Shown here one piece after another: positions 16,268 to 24,796 of a DNA stretch of 64,000 nt; positions within the stretch are counted from its first letter, which is position 1; each line of letters starts with the position of its first letter. Origin of the DNA: Desulfovibrionaceae bacterium (GTDB taxonomy: Bacteria; Desulfobacterota; Desulfovibrionia; Desulfovibrionales; Desulfovibrionaceae). The notes under the pieces are model-generated. The model did no database searches. It worked only from the letters and a program-made list of their open reading frames with translations, and had not been told where the DNA came from. The DNA is taken from the NCBI GenBank assembly GCA_009773665.1, contig WSYE01000005.1:28738-92737 (forward strand). The letters are read 5' to 3'. Both the position numbers and the translations under genes were made by a program.

Positions 16268-17272
16268 TCAGTAGCCCATCCCAGGCAGGCCCCCCCGAAT
16301 CCTCGCGGAGAAATCCGGAGCGTCCCCTGCGGCGCGCGCCGCTGGATTCACATGACTCCTGGCCCGCAGTTCCTCGAAGGGAAGCGAATTGTCCAGGCCG
16401 CCCATGTCGTACACATACTGCGGGGCGTAGCCGGACAGCAGTATCTTCCAGTTGTATCTGGCCTTGCCGCCAAAGGCGCGCACGTGGCTTACGATGTTCG
16501 TGGTGCAGTTGGTGGTGAGGGTGTTGTAGAATTCCGGTTTGGCATACAGGCTGTTGATCTGCTTCACGTATTCCATGAACAGTTTGCGGGCGTTTTCCTT
16601 CGGAATGTTCGTGCGGTAGAGGTACACGTCCTCGGGCGGGTTCCGGTAGTCCGTGCGCAGCCGGATCAGGTCGCGTTCCTCGGCGGCCACGTACACCAGC
16701 TCGTACTGCTTGAAGAAGCCCTTGAGCGAGGAGTACTCCTCGCCCGCCTCCTTGCGGGTCTCGATGGAAAAGCACAGGGAGTCCTGGCCCACGAAGCCAA
16801 AGCTCATCATCACGTGGGCGATGGCGTCCCCCATCCAGTACACGGCGATGAGATCCACGGAGTCGAGCTTCGCGAGGTCGTAGGTCTTGTCGTGATAGCG
16901 GGGCTGATAGTCGGTCTCGGTTGTATAGGAGAAGTCCCGGACGTCGCGCATCGTGACCAGGTCGCCGTGCACCTCGGCATGGGGCAGCACGGCAACGTCG
17001 CGCTGCCAGTCACGGGCGTTGGAGGGCGCGATACCTGACCACCAGAGCACGAACAGCAGGAAGCAGGCCAGATATCCGGCAAGCGCCTTGCCCTTGCGAC
17101 GACACAACGCAAACGTCAGCACCGTCGCCAGGACGATCCCGACCGCAAGGGACGTGCGCGCAGCCGGGCTCTGGATGTCCGACCAGTAGACCCCCAAGGC
17201 AGCCCACGCGGTCATCAGGGCCACGGCCACTGCCACCAGGGATCTCAGGACCAGGGCGGCTGCACGGGTCAT
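16268..17272 (-). CDS. DUF4105-family membrane protein (Lnb-type periplasmic domain)
   Basis: The 334-aa protein has two or three hydrophobic segments in the first 75 residues and then a large domain, probably periplasmic, of the DUF4105 family. The conserved Asn-Cys core is visible as TTNCTTNI at about residue 250, together with a YWMGDAIAHVMMSFGF segment. The TNC motif suggests a cysteine-peptidase-like active site, but the function is not established. Its ATG overlaps the stop of the upstream lipoprotein hydrolase (17269-17272), so the two are translated together and probably act together at the envelope. Confidence 0.78.
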   Translation of the reverse strand: MTRAAALVLRSLVAVAVALMTAWAALGVYWSDIQSPAARTSLAVGIVLATVLTFALCRRKGKALAGYLACFLLFVLWWSGIAPSNARDWQRDVAVLPHAEVHGDLVTMRDVRDFSYTTETDYQPRYHDKTYDLAKLDSVDLIAVYWMGDAIAHVMMSFGFVGQDSLCFSIETRKEAGEEYSSLKGFFKQYELVYVAAEERDLIRLRTDYRNPPEDVYLYRTNIPKENARKLFMEYVKQINSLYAKPEFYNTLTTNCTTNIVSHVRAFGGKARYNWKILLSGYAPQYVYDMGGLDNSLPFEELRARSHVNPAARAAGDAPDFSARIRGGLPGMGY

Positions 17273-19167
17273 TTTGGGTCCCCGTTTTCCCTTTTAGCGT
17301 GCTCCAGCATGATGCGCCGCACCTCGCGGATGGCCAGGGGATGCTCGTGCGCCCCATGGCCGGACTTGACGATAAGCTCGGTCTGCGCCCCGTCCAGGTG
17401 GGAGCTCCAGTAGGGCACCACCCCGTCCGACCCGCCAGCGACCCCGGCCTTGCTTTCGTTGCCGATGATGGAATGGAAGGGCACGGCCACTGGCAAACCC
17501 GCCGAGACCGTCAGCACCGGGTTTTTCGGAGAGAGCCCGTCGATGCCGGTGGGCAGGCCCTTGATCGGGACGTTCTGGCCCAGGGTGGCCAACGACACGA
17601 AGAGGGAGCTGCTGGCCTTGGCCAGGGTGAAGGGCAGCGTCACCAGCGCCCTGCCGATCCGCCCGATGTTGCCCAGCGCCATCCCCGAGCCCCGGTGAGG
17701 CGTGGCTATGAACACGGCCTCGGTAATGAAGGGAAGCGGCTTGAAGAAAAGTATCTTCTCCAGAAGCGCATGCACGTCCTGGGGCACGGTCAAATCGGAA
17801 AACGGAGCCTTGGATATGGCGCTCCACAGGTGGTCCCCGCTGTCCTGGACCATGGCCTTGGCCAGGAGCCCCCCCATGCTGTGCCCCACGATGAGCATGT
17901 TGTTGAAGGCCGGGTCCGTTCCCTCGGGGTCGAAGACCTTGCGGGCGTTCTCCAGACTCTCGCGCAGCAGCGAGGCGGAATAGAACACCGGGTTCCCGGT
18001 AGGGTAGGAGAAGTACCAGAACTGGTAGCGCTCGCGCAACGCCGGGTCGCCCATGAGGCCGTTGATCATGGGGAGCCAGGTCATGGGGGAGCTAATGAGC
18101 CCGTGCACGAACACCACCGGGATTTTGCCCTTCTGGTAGGGCTGGAGCATGTAGAGCCCCTGGGCGGCCTTCAGGGCGTCCGGGTCCATGAGGCCCTTGA
18201 TGCCCTGGGGCGCGGGGGCGGTGGCGGCCATCCAGGCCAGGGGTGTGGTGGTGTCCGTTTCCAGGGGGACCGACACGCCCCCCACCTGGACCGAGTTCAC
18301 CCGCATGGGGTCGTAGAGTTCCAGCCGGCTCTGGTAGATCCGGTTGCCCTGGGCGTCCACTTTCGGCTCGGTCTCGATGCGCAGGAACAGCGTTGCCGCC
18401 AGGACTTGGCGCACGCGCGACAGGAAGCGGTCCTCCGGGCGGGCGTCGCCGCCCTTGCCGGAAGTGCGCACCAGAATGAGGGGGGCGCCCATGCCCGGCA
18501 CGGAGTAGGTCACGTCCAGGCCGGAGACGGCGTATTCGAAGGCCAGATGGAACTCGGAGAACTCCTCGGGGCTGAACGGCAGGCCGCTCTGCCTCTCCTT
18601 GAGTTCAATCGAGCCGGCGGCCATGGCCAGCTGCCTGCCGGGCTCGAAGCGGACGCCCGCTGAGCGGGCGTACAGCAGATAGCGGGACAACGAACGGTTG
18701 TGGAACTCCGAGGCCAGTCGGGCGTTGGGGCGGAAGGTGCCCTTGGGAGGGGCCACCTTGGGATCGAACAGGAACAGGTAGGAATAGACAGCGCAGGACA
18801 GGTCGTAGGTCGCGGCCTTGTCCGGCTGGGATTTCAACCGCTTGGCCTGGAGGTGCGAAAGCTCCACCAGGGCGAACAGGGTCCCAAGGCCCGGATCAGC
18901 GTGATACTTGGCGTCCAGGCGGCTGATGAGCCCCTCGGGGTCGTTGTCCCACTGCTCCGCAAGGTCGCGCTGCTTCATGAAAGCCAGGGTTAGTTCGCTG
19001 GGCCGGTCGGAGTTGAGGGCGGTCCGGTCCAGGGCCTTGAAGCGCTCAGACAGGGGGACCGGCTTGACGCTGGTCCCGGCACAGCCCGAGAGGAACAGTC
19101 CCAGGACGGCCAGACTCAGGAGGAGCAGTATCCTGCTTCGTATCTGCGTGGCGGCGATTGAATTCAT
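17269..19167 (-). CDS. Lipoprotein alpha/beta-hydrolase
   Basis: The 632-aa protein has an N-terminal lipoprotein signal (hydrophobic LLLLSLAVLGLFLSGC with lipobox Cys near residue 28). About 350 residues of helical, repeat-like sequence follow, then an alpha/beta-hydrolase domain with the oxyanion strand VVFVHGL and the nucleophile elbow GHSMGG. A late Asp (GGSDGVVP) and His (SGHGAHEHP) fit the catalytic triad. It is a probable membrane-anchored esterase or lipase. I chose the ATG at 19167 because it starts directly before the signal peptide; an upstream extension to 19308 lacks a signal sequence. It is coupled to the DUF4105 gene by a four-base overlap. Confidence 0.85.
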   Translation of the reverse strand: MNSIAATQIRSRILLLLSLAVLGLFLSGCAGTSVKPVPLSERFKALDRTALNSDRPSELTLAFMKQRDLAEQWDNDPEGLISRLDAKYHADPGLGTLFALVELSHLQAKRLKSQPDKAATYDLSCAVYSYLFLFDPKVAPPKGTFRPNARLASEFHNRSLSRYLLYARSAGVRFEPGRQLAMAAGSIELKERQSGLPFSPEEFSEFHLAFEYAVSGLDVTYSVPGMGAPLILVRTSGKGGDARPEDRFLSRVRQVLAATLFLRIETEPKVDAQGNRIYQSRLELYDPMRVNSVQVGGVSVPLETDTTTPLAWMAATAPAPQGIKGLMDPDALKAAQGLYMLQPYQKGKIPVVFVHGLISSPMTWLPMINGLMGDPALRERYQFWYFSYPTGNPVFYSASLLRESLENARKVFDPEGTDPAFNNMLIVGHSMGGLLAKAMVQDSGDHLWSAISKAPFSDLTVPQDVHALLEKILFFKPLPFITEAVFIATPHRGSGMALGNIGRIGRALVTLPFTLAKASSSLFVSLATLGQNVPIKGLPTGIDGLSPKNPVLTVSAGLPVAVPFHSIIGNESKAGVAGGSDGVVPYWSSHLDGAQTELIVKSGHGAHEHPLAIREVRRIMLEHAKRENGDPK

Positions 19168-19330
19168 TGCATGCTCAGGGGAAAACGGTTGATCGGTCCG
19201 GGGGGCGCGCCTGTACGACTCACAACGTAAACTACAAGGGTGGCGGGGTCCAGACGCCCTGGCGCGTCTTTCCAGGAACACAAGCAGGGCTGGCGGTATT
19301 GGAAACATCCTGTCTCAGTCGTCAATTCCA

Positions 19331-19361
19331 TTGACAGTTGCCGCAAAAAGGCGAAGATATT
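19331..19361 (+). promoter_or_regulatory. Possible promoter of the cytochrome operon
   Basis: A consensus TTGACA at 19331-19336 is followed 19 bases later by GATATT (19356-19361). The spacing is longer than ideal. It lies about 70 bases upstream of the octahaem gene, whose start has a strong GAGGAGG site. Confidence 0.35.
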
Positions 19362-19431
19362 TAGGGTGAGAAACAAATGCTGATAATTCGAGGAGACTGA
19401 ACGAGCATATTCAACCGAGGAGGAACGGCAT

Positions 19432-20709
19432 ATGAAACGGGCGTCCTTGTTCCTGGCGTTGCTGGCGTTCACGGCAGTTGTGGCCCTGACGGCATGCGGT
19501 GGCGGCGGAGGGGAGAAAGTGAACGTGGCGGAGGTCACGTCCAAGCCCAAGGTCTATGTCGGTTCCGATCGATGCAAATCCTGCCACCTCGAGCACTTCG
19601 ATTCCTGGATGATGACACTGCACAGCCGGATGCTTGGCGACGCGCGAAAGGACAAGGACGTCATCATCGCTGACCTCAACCCAGACGTGATCCGGGCCGA
19701 TTTGGCCAAGCTCCAGAATCTCAAGGTCAAGCCCGAAGAATTCTACATCCCCAAACCCGAGGAAGTGCTCTATACCATCGGCAGCCAGTGGAAGCAGCGC
19801 TATATCGTCGAGAAGAACGGCATGCTTGTGATCGCCCCCATCCAGTACAACTCCGACACAGGACGTTGGGTGAACTACAATGAGGCCACCTGGGACAAAA
19901 GCTCCTGGATCCTCAAGTGTGGCGGCTGCCACGCCACCGGCGTGGATCTCACGAAAAATACCTTCGAGCCGAGCGTCGGCTGTGAAGCCTGCCACGGCCC
20001 GGGGTCCTGGCACACGGCTCTGCCCAAGGCCCAGGTGTTCGACAAGCGCGCCACCATCGTCAACCCGGCCAAGCTGACCAGCGGCGTAGCCGCCCAGATA
20101 TGCGGCTCCTGCCACAACCGGGGCAAAGCCACAAAGAACGACAAGGCTGAATGGCCAGTGGGCTACCTGCCCGGCAAGGCGCTGGAAACCTACTTCAAGT
20201 CCACATCCTTCGCGGGCGGCGACGCCCAGCACCTCTACGGCAACGAGTTCTCCAAGGCGCACCACCAGCAATACATCGACTGGAAGCAGTCCAAGCATTT
20301 CGCGGAGGGCGTCATGTGCACCTCCTGCCACTACGTGCACGAACTGGGCATCGGCAAGACCCGCTTCCAGACCCGCGAATCCGGCTCCAAGCAGTGCCTC
20401 TCCTGCCATACCCGCACCAACTCCAATCAGGCGCACGCCATCCACTCCTTCGGCAACTGCCTGGGGTGCCACATGCCGCGCGTGGTCACCAGCGCCGAAT
20501 CGGGCGACCTGCACAGCCACGTGTTCAAGACGCTGCTGCCCAAGGAAACCCTCAAGGACCCCAAGATCCCCAACTCCTGCGTGAAGTGCCATCACCACGC
20601 CAAGGACGATCTGGCCACGCTCCAGAAGAAGTACGACGCTCTTGCCCAGCTGCCCAGGCCGCAGGGCAAGGTCATCGACAGCGTGGACATGATCAAGGCG
20701 GGAAACTAG
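19432..20709 (+). CDS. Octahaem c-type cytochrome lipoprotein
   Basis: The 425-aa protein has a lipoprotein signal peptide ending in LTACGG (Cys about residue 22) and eight CXXCH haem sites: CKSCH, CGGCH, CEACH, CGSCH, CTSCH, CLSCH, CLGCH and CVKCH. The first site with a following HSRM segment and the GCEACHGPG context resemble the cytochrome c554/multihaem family. It should be exported, loaded with eight haems and anchored to a membrane facing the periplasm. It is the first gene of a cluster with a trihaem membrane cytochrome and a cytochrome b, which suggests electron exchange with the quinone pool. The terminal partner is unknown. Confidence 0.88.
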   Translation: MKRASLFLALLAFTAVVALTACGGGGGEKVNVAEVTSKPKVYVGSDRCKSCHLEHFDSWMMTLHSRMLGDARKDKDVIIADLNPDVIRADLAKLQNLKVKPEEFYIPKPEEVLYTIGSQWKQRYIVEKNGMLVIAPIQYNSDTGRWVNYNEATWDKSSWILKCGGCHATGVDLTKNTFEPSVGCEACHGPGSWHTALPKAQVFDKRATIVNPAKLTSGVAAQICGSCHNRGKATKNDKAEWPVGYLPGKALETYFKSTSFAGGDAQHLYGNEFSKAHHQQYIDWKQSKHFAEGVMCTSCHYVHELGIGKTRFQTRESGSKQCLSCHTRTNSNQAHAIHSFGNCLGCHMPRVVTSAESGDLHSHVFKTLLPKETLKDPKIPNSCVKCHHHAKDDLATLQKKYDALAQLPRPQGKVIDSVDMIKAGN

Positions 20710-20774
20710 CGCCCGGATGACGGCCCGTCCGCCGGGCATTCCAGGCGGACGGGCATCAACGAGTGGAGGGCATC

Positions 20775-21431
20775 ATGAGGGTAAGAACCATAGCCCTGCT
20801 TGTTCTGGGTCTCGCGCTGACCGCGCCTCCCTGGGCATGGAGCCAGGGGGAGTATTCGTCGCGCCGCACCGGCTACCAGCCCTACGAGGCCAGCAGCGGC
20901 CAATACGACGACACGGAGGTCCTGCCCAGGCAGAGACAGAGCGAGTTCCAGCGCCTGGGACCGGGAACCGTCCAGGGGCCGCAGTCGCAAAGCCGGGCGC
21001 GCAACCGGATGTTCCTGGCCGATTCCCACGCGGGTATCCCCTACTATCGGTTCAAGAAATGCGAAGACTGTCACGCCGGGGCCGCGCGCAACAGCCACGC
21101 CGAGCACGCGGGCATCACCTGCCGCCAGTGCCACGGTCCAGAGCCTGTGGCCAGCGTCAATCACTTCTTCTCCAGGCTCAACCCCGCACGCAAACACGCC
21201 TACGTTTGCGCAAAGTGCCACGAAGGGGCAGGCGCGTCCTTCGCCACGTTCGTGGTGCACCAGCCCGCGCCGCTCTCTGAAGAAGCGGCTAAGGAGTTCA
21301 GGGCGCTGTCCTGGGTGTCCTGGGGTATGAGCGCGCTGCTGCTGGGCGTTTTCCTCCTGTTCGTCCCGCACACGGCACTGTGGCTCCTGCGGGAATACCG
21401 GGAGCGCAGCCGCAAGGGAGGCCAGCCATGA
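20775..21431 (+). CDS. Trihaem c-type cytochrome with C-terminal membrane anchor
   Basis: The 218-aa protein has an N-terminal signal peptide (ALLVLGLALTAPPWAWS), three CXXCH sites (CEDCH, CRQCH, CAKCH) in the central domain and a transmembrane helix near the C-terminus (SWGMSALLLGVFLLF) followed by a basic cytoplasmic tail. The haem domain therefore sits in the periplasm. The ATG at 20775 follows GGAGGG. The stop overlaps the start of the cytochrome b gene (ATGA), which indicates coupled synthesis. It probably relays electrons between cytochrome b and the octahaem lipoprotein. Confidence 0.85.
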   Translation: MRVRTIALLVLGLALTAPPWAWSQGEYSSRRTGYQPYEASSGQYDDTEVLPRQRQSEFQRLGPGTVQGPQSQSRARNRMFLADSHAGIPYYRFKKCEDCHAGAARNSHAEHAGITCRQCHGPEPVASVNHFFSRLNPARKHAYVCAKCHEGAGASFATFVVHQPAPLSEEAAKEFRALSWVSWGMSALLLGVFLLFVPHTALWLLREYRERSRKGGQP

Positions 21432-22228
21432 ACATCCGCCGCTTCACGCTGACCCAGAGGGTGTTTCACGCCCTGATGGCCTTTTGCTTCATGGCGCAGT
21501 CGATCACGGGACTTGCCAGGCTCTACGCCGAAAACGCCTGGGGAGCTCGGCTGGCTGCGCTCTTCGGGGGGCAGGAGGGGGTGCTGGCCGCGCACAAGGC
21601 CGGAGGAATTGTCATGGTGGTGCTCCTCCTGGCCCATGTGGTCCACGTGCTTGTCACCTCACCGCGCGGGCTGATTCCGGGGCCGGATTCCATGATGCCC
21701 CGCATCCGGGACGTTTCGGACTTCTTCAAACACGTGGGGTGGATGCTGGGCATGAACAAACACCCTTCCCTGGACCGCTTCGCCTATTGGGAGAAGTTCG
21801 ACTACTGGGCGGTGTTCTGGGGCGTGGCCATCATCGGCGGCAGCGGACTGCTGCTGGTGGACCCGGTGGCCTCGGCCCGCTACGTGCCGGGGTGGTGGCT
21901 GAACATCGCCCTGGCCCTGCACCACGACGAGGCGTTCCTGGCCATGGGCTACATCTTCCTGATCCACTTCACGGTGGCGCACCTGCGCCGCTCGCGCTTC
22001 CCCATGGACATGGCCATGGTGGACGGATGCATCCCCATGGAAGAGGTCCGGCTTGAGCGCGGCGACTGGGAGGCGAGGCTCGAAGCCCCAGGAGGCGCGG
22101 GCGCATGCACGGCGCGCATGGCTCCGGCAGGGCGCAGCCTCGCACTGATAGCGGGATGGGCCGTTGTGCTGTGCGGCTGGCTCCTGGCTTTCTGGGCGCT
22201 CGGGGAAGTATTCAGACACGGTCTCTAA
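21428..22228 (+). CDS. Membrane cytochrome b subunit (FdnI/HyaC-like)
   Basis: The 266-aa protein has four to five membrane helices. Candidate haem-ligand histidines lie in RVFHALMAF (first helix), AAHKAGGIVMVVLLLAHVVHV (second) and FLIHFTVAHLRR (late helix), a spacing like that of the cytochrome b subunits of formate dehydrogenases and hydrogenases. A final helix (LIAGWAVVLCGWLLAFW) follows a cytoplasmic segment. It likely oxidises or reduces menaquinol and passes electrons to the two c-type cytochromes encoded upstream. No catalytic subunit is encoded alongside. Confidence 0.78.
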   Translation: MNIRRFTLTQRVFHALMAFCFMAQSITGLARLYAENAWGARLAALFGGQEGVLAAHKAGGIVMVVLLLAHVVHVLVTSPRGLIPGPDSMMPRIRDVSDFFKHVGWMLGMNKHPSLDRFAYWEKFDYWAVFWGVAIIGGSGLLLVDPVASARYVPGWWLNIALALHHDEAFLAMGYIFLIHFTVAHLRRSRFPMDMAMVDGCIPMEEVRLERGDWEARLEAPGGAGACTARMAPAGRSLALIAGWAVVLCGWLLAFWALGEVFRHGL

Positions 22229-22235
22229 TTTGGCA

Positions 22236-22262
22236 GAGGCCGCACACCGAACGTGCGGCCTC
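22236..22262 (+). terminator. Terminator after the cytochrome operon
   Basis: A perfect ten-base-pair stem (GAGGCCGCAC / GTGCGGCCTC) with a seven-base loop, seven bases after the cytochrome b stop. It is followed by a C-run rather than T-run, so efficiency is uncertain. Confidence 0.6.
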
Positions 22263-22497
22263 CCCCCCTGGGGATGCCAGCAGCCTGGGTCGATCAGCGC
22301 ACTCGCCCATCTTCTCCAAGCACTTGCCAAGCTTGGACAACGTAACCCATTTCCGTTTCTCCTCGTCACGATGCATCCCCCAGTGTCACAACCTGTTCTC
22401 CCGGCATAATCCAAAACTCGCATTGTCTCCTTCATTATTCCGCTGTAGAAGTTTCTTAATTGTAGTGCTTCGTTCAACACCAGCGCCGGGAGCCTGC

Positions 22498-23181
22498 ATG
22501 AGTGAACCTCTCTCCGGGGAATGCCGGGATCTGTATGGACTGATTCTGGTCGCCAAGCGCGATCAGGCGGTAGCCATGCTGCTTGAGGATGTGGAACGCT
22601 CAGGCTTCACAGACATGTTCTCCAGGCTGCTGGAGCCGGTCCTGAATGAGATTGGCGAGAACTGGATGGCGGAGCGTATTTCCCTGGCCCAGGGGTACGT
22701 GGCCGGCAAGGTGGCGGAGGAGGTGCTGCTGGCTTCCGCCGCGCGTGGGGAAAAGCCGCCTGCTGCGGGGAAAGGCCCCGTGGTGCTGTGCTGCATAGAG
22801 GACGACTACCACGCTCTGGGGCGCAAGCTGGTGGGCATTTTCCTGCGCGCCTCGGGCTGGGATGTGACGGACTTGGGCAACGACGTCTGCGCGCCGGAAC
22901 TTGTGGACAAGGCCGTGGCCACCGGGGCCAGGATCGTGGGCGCCTCGGCCATGATGCTCTCCACGGCCGTGAACATACACTCGGTGCGCGAGGAACTCGA
23001 CCGTAGGGGGCTATCGGGCCGCATCCAGCTGGCCGTGGGCGGGGCGGTATTCAGATTGCGCCCCGAACTTGTGGAGGAGGTCGGCGGGGACGGCACCGCG
23101 CCGAGCGCCCTTCAGGCGCCTGCCCTGTTCGACAGGCTGCTCGCGCGCTCACTCTCCCTCTTTCCGGAGGAACCGGCATGA
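22498..23181 (+). CDS. Corrinoid (B12-binding) protein
   Basis: The 227-aa protein has an N-terminal helical cap (residues 1-85) and a C-terminal Rossmann-like cobalamin domain with the lower-ligand motif Asp103-x-His105-xx-Gly108 (DYHALG), then GASAMMLST and a VGGAVF strand, as in MtaC/MtbC/MttC-type methyl carriers. It would shuttle a methyl group on cobalt between a substrate methyltransferase and an acceptor. Its stop overlaps the start of the URO-D-type gene (ATGA), which makes the two a likely functional pair. No B12 riboswitch was recognised in the 270 bases upstream. Confidence 0.85.
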   Translation: MSEPLSGECRDLYGLILVAKRDQAVAMLLEDVERSGFTDMFSRLLEPVLNEIGENWMAERISLAQGYVAGKVAEEVLLASAARGEKPPAAGKGPVVLCCIEDDYHALGRKLVGIFLRASGWDVTDLGNDVCAPELVDKAVATGARIVGASAMMLSTAVNIHSVREELDRRGLSGRIQLAVGGAVFRLRPELVEEVGGDGTAPSALQAPALFDRLLARSLSLFPEEPA

Positions 23182-24191
23182 CCTCCGCCCAGCGCGTCAT
23201 GGCGGCCATAACCGGCGACAAGGCCGACCGGCGGCCCTTCACCCTCACCCTGAGCCTTTACGGAGCCGCGCTCACCGGCTGCCCCCTGCCCGTCTACCAC
23301 GCCGACCCCGCGAAATATCTCGAAGGACAGCTGGCCGTGCGCGACGCCGTCGGGCCGGACATCCTTTTCAGCCCCTTCGTCCTGCCCCTGGAGGGCCGGG
23401 CCTTCGGCTGCACCCTGGCCGACCAGCAGACCGGACCGCCCAACGTCAGGAAGCCCGCGTTCAGAAGCATTGAGGAACTGCTGGACCATCCCCAACCCCG
23501 CGTGGACGCCGATCCAGGACTGGCCTATCTGGTGGAATCCGTGAGACTGATGGCCCAGGCGCTGGACGACGAGGCCCCGGTGGCGGGAATCCTCACCGCG
23601 CCCACGGACCTGGCCGCCATGATCTTGGGGCTCGAACCCTGGTTGGAAGCCCTGCTCTTCGACCCCGACATGGCACGGCGTGTTCTGGAAATCACGGGCG
23701 CGCACTTCCGGACCATGAGCGCCGCCATGATGGAGGCCGGAACTGCCTGCATCGTCACGCCCATCATGTTCTGCAACCCGCGCATCATAAATCCCGAGCT
23801 CGCCCGGACCACGGTGCTGCCCGCCCTGCGCGAGGCCTTCGCGGCAGCGCCCGGCCCGGTGGTTTTCCACCACGGCGGCAACCCCCTGTCGCAGTACCTG
23901 GGCCTCTTCAAGGACGTCCCCAACGTCCTGGGGTTCGTGCTGGACGAACGGGACAGCTTCATCGAGGCCAGGCAGGCCCTGGGGCCGGAACATCTGCTCA
24001 TGGGGGGCCTCAGCGGGCCGCACATGTCCGCCCGAAAGCCCCAAGACATTCGCCTGCGCGTGAAGCAGGTGCTGGATGACCGCCGCGAGGACGCCCGCTT
24101 CATCCTGGCTTCCAGCCACGCGGACGTACCCCTGGACACGCCGCTCGAGAACCTCCTGGCCGTGCGCGATGCAGTCAGGGAGCACGTATAG
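23178..24191 (+). CDS. URO-D/MtaA-superfamily methyltransferase-like protein
   Basis: The 337-aa protein matches the uroporphyrinogen decarboxylase superfamily in length and pattern (N-terminal RVMAAITGDKADRRP, central PTDLAAMILG, C-terminal TPLENLLAVRDAVREH). With the coupled corrinoid gene it is better read as a corrinoid methyltransferase than as haem biosynthesis. The zinc site of MtaA-type enzymes (His-x-Cys and a later Cys before the TP motif) is changed: His231-His232-Gly-Gly and Ser-Ser-His314 stand in those places. It may use histidine ligands or act on an unusual substrate. Substrate unknown. Confidence 0.8.
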   Translation: MTSAQRVMAAITGDKADRRPFTLTLSLYGAALTGCPLPVYHADPAKYLEGQLAVRDAVGPDILFSPFVLPLEGRAFGCTLADQQTGPPNVRKPAFRSIEELLDHPQPRVDADPGLAYLVESVRLMAQALDDEAPVAGILTAPTDLAAMILGLEPWLEALLFDPDMARRVLEITGAHFRTMSAAMMEAGTACIVTPIMFCNPRIINPELARTTVLPALREAFAAAPGPVVFHHGGNPLSQYLGLFKDVPNVLGFVLDERDSFIEARQALGPEHLLMGGLSGPHMSARKPQDIRLRVKQVLDDRREDARFILASSHADVPLDTPLENLLAVRDAVREHV

Positions 24192-24198
24192 GCCCGCC

Positions 24199-24795
24199 AT
24201 GACGCAATCACCCGAGGCAACCATCATCGCCTGCGGCATCTTCCGAAAGGAACTGGCCGCGCTGGGGTATTCCCACAAAGGCGCGGAGAAACTGGTCTGC
24301 CTGAATTCCATGCTGCACATGCGCCCTTCCCTGCTGGACGAACTGCTCGACGGCATGCTGCGCGGCAAAGCGCAGCGCCACCTGCTGGTCTACGGCGACT
24401 GCTGCCCGCACATGGACCAGTTCGCACGCATGGACGGCGTGCGCAGGGTCGCTGGCGTGAACTGCTGCGAGATCATCCTCGGGCATGACCGCTACCGGGA
24501 GCTGCGGCGCGCGGGAGTCTTCTTCTTCATGCCCGAGTGGACCAGGCGCTGGGAGCGGGTCTTCAAGAAGGAGCTGGGCTTCACCACCCAGGAAACCGCG
24601 CAGGAGTTCATGCGCGAGATGCACACGCGGCTCATCTATCTGGACACGGGCGTGGGCGAGGTCCCACGAGACACGCTCGCAGACATCGAGACTTATCTGG
24701 GCATGCCGGTGGAGGTGTTCCCTGTCGGGCTTGGCCAACTCGAGGCGGCGCTGCTGGCCGGACTGCAAAGCCTGAACGCCGCCGGGGACGCATAG
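24199..24795 (+). CDS. DUF1638 protein
   Basis: The 198-aa soluble protein has the features of DUF1638: an N-terminal IIACGIFRKEL strand, YGDCCPHMD, a GVNCCEIILG segment with a double Cys, and a late YLDTGVGEVP. This family commonly lies beside corrinoid proteins and methyltransferases, and that is its position here, seven bases after the URO-D-like gene. The conserved cysteines could bind a metal or accept a methyl group; that is inference. No biochemical role is established to my knowledge. Confidence 0.78.
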   Translation: MTQSPEATIIACGIFRKELAALGYSHKGAEKLVCLNSMLHMRPSLLDELLDGMLRGKAQRHLLVYGDCCPHMDQFARMDGVRRVAGVNCCEIILGHDRYRELRRAGVFFFMPEWTRRWERVFKKELGFTTQETAQEFMREMHTRLIYLDTGVGEVPRDTLADIETYLGMPVEVFPVGLGQLEAALLAGLQSLNAAGDA

Positions 24796-24796
24796 A

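Noticed and set aside
22229..22497. Possible cobalamin riboswitch ahead of the corrinoid gene
   Set aside because: I could not find the conserved B12-box or a fitting fold; only the terminator hairpin of the previous operon is clear.
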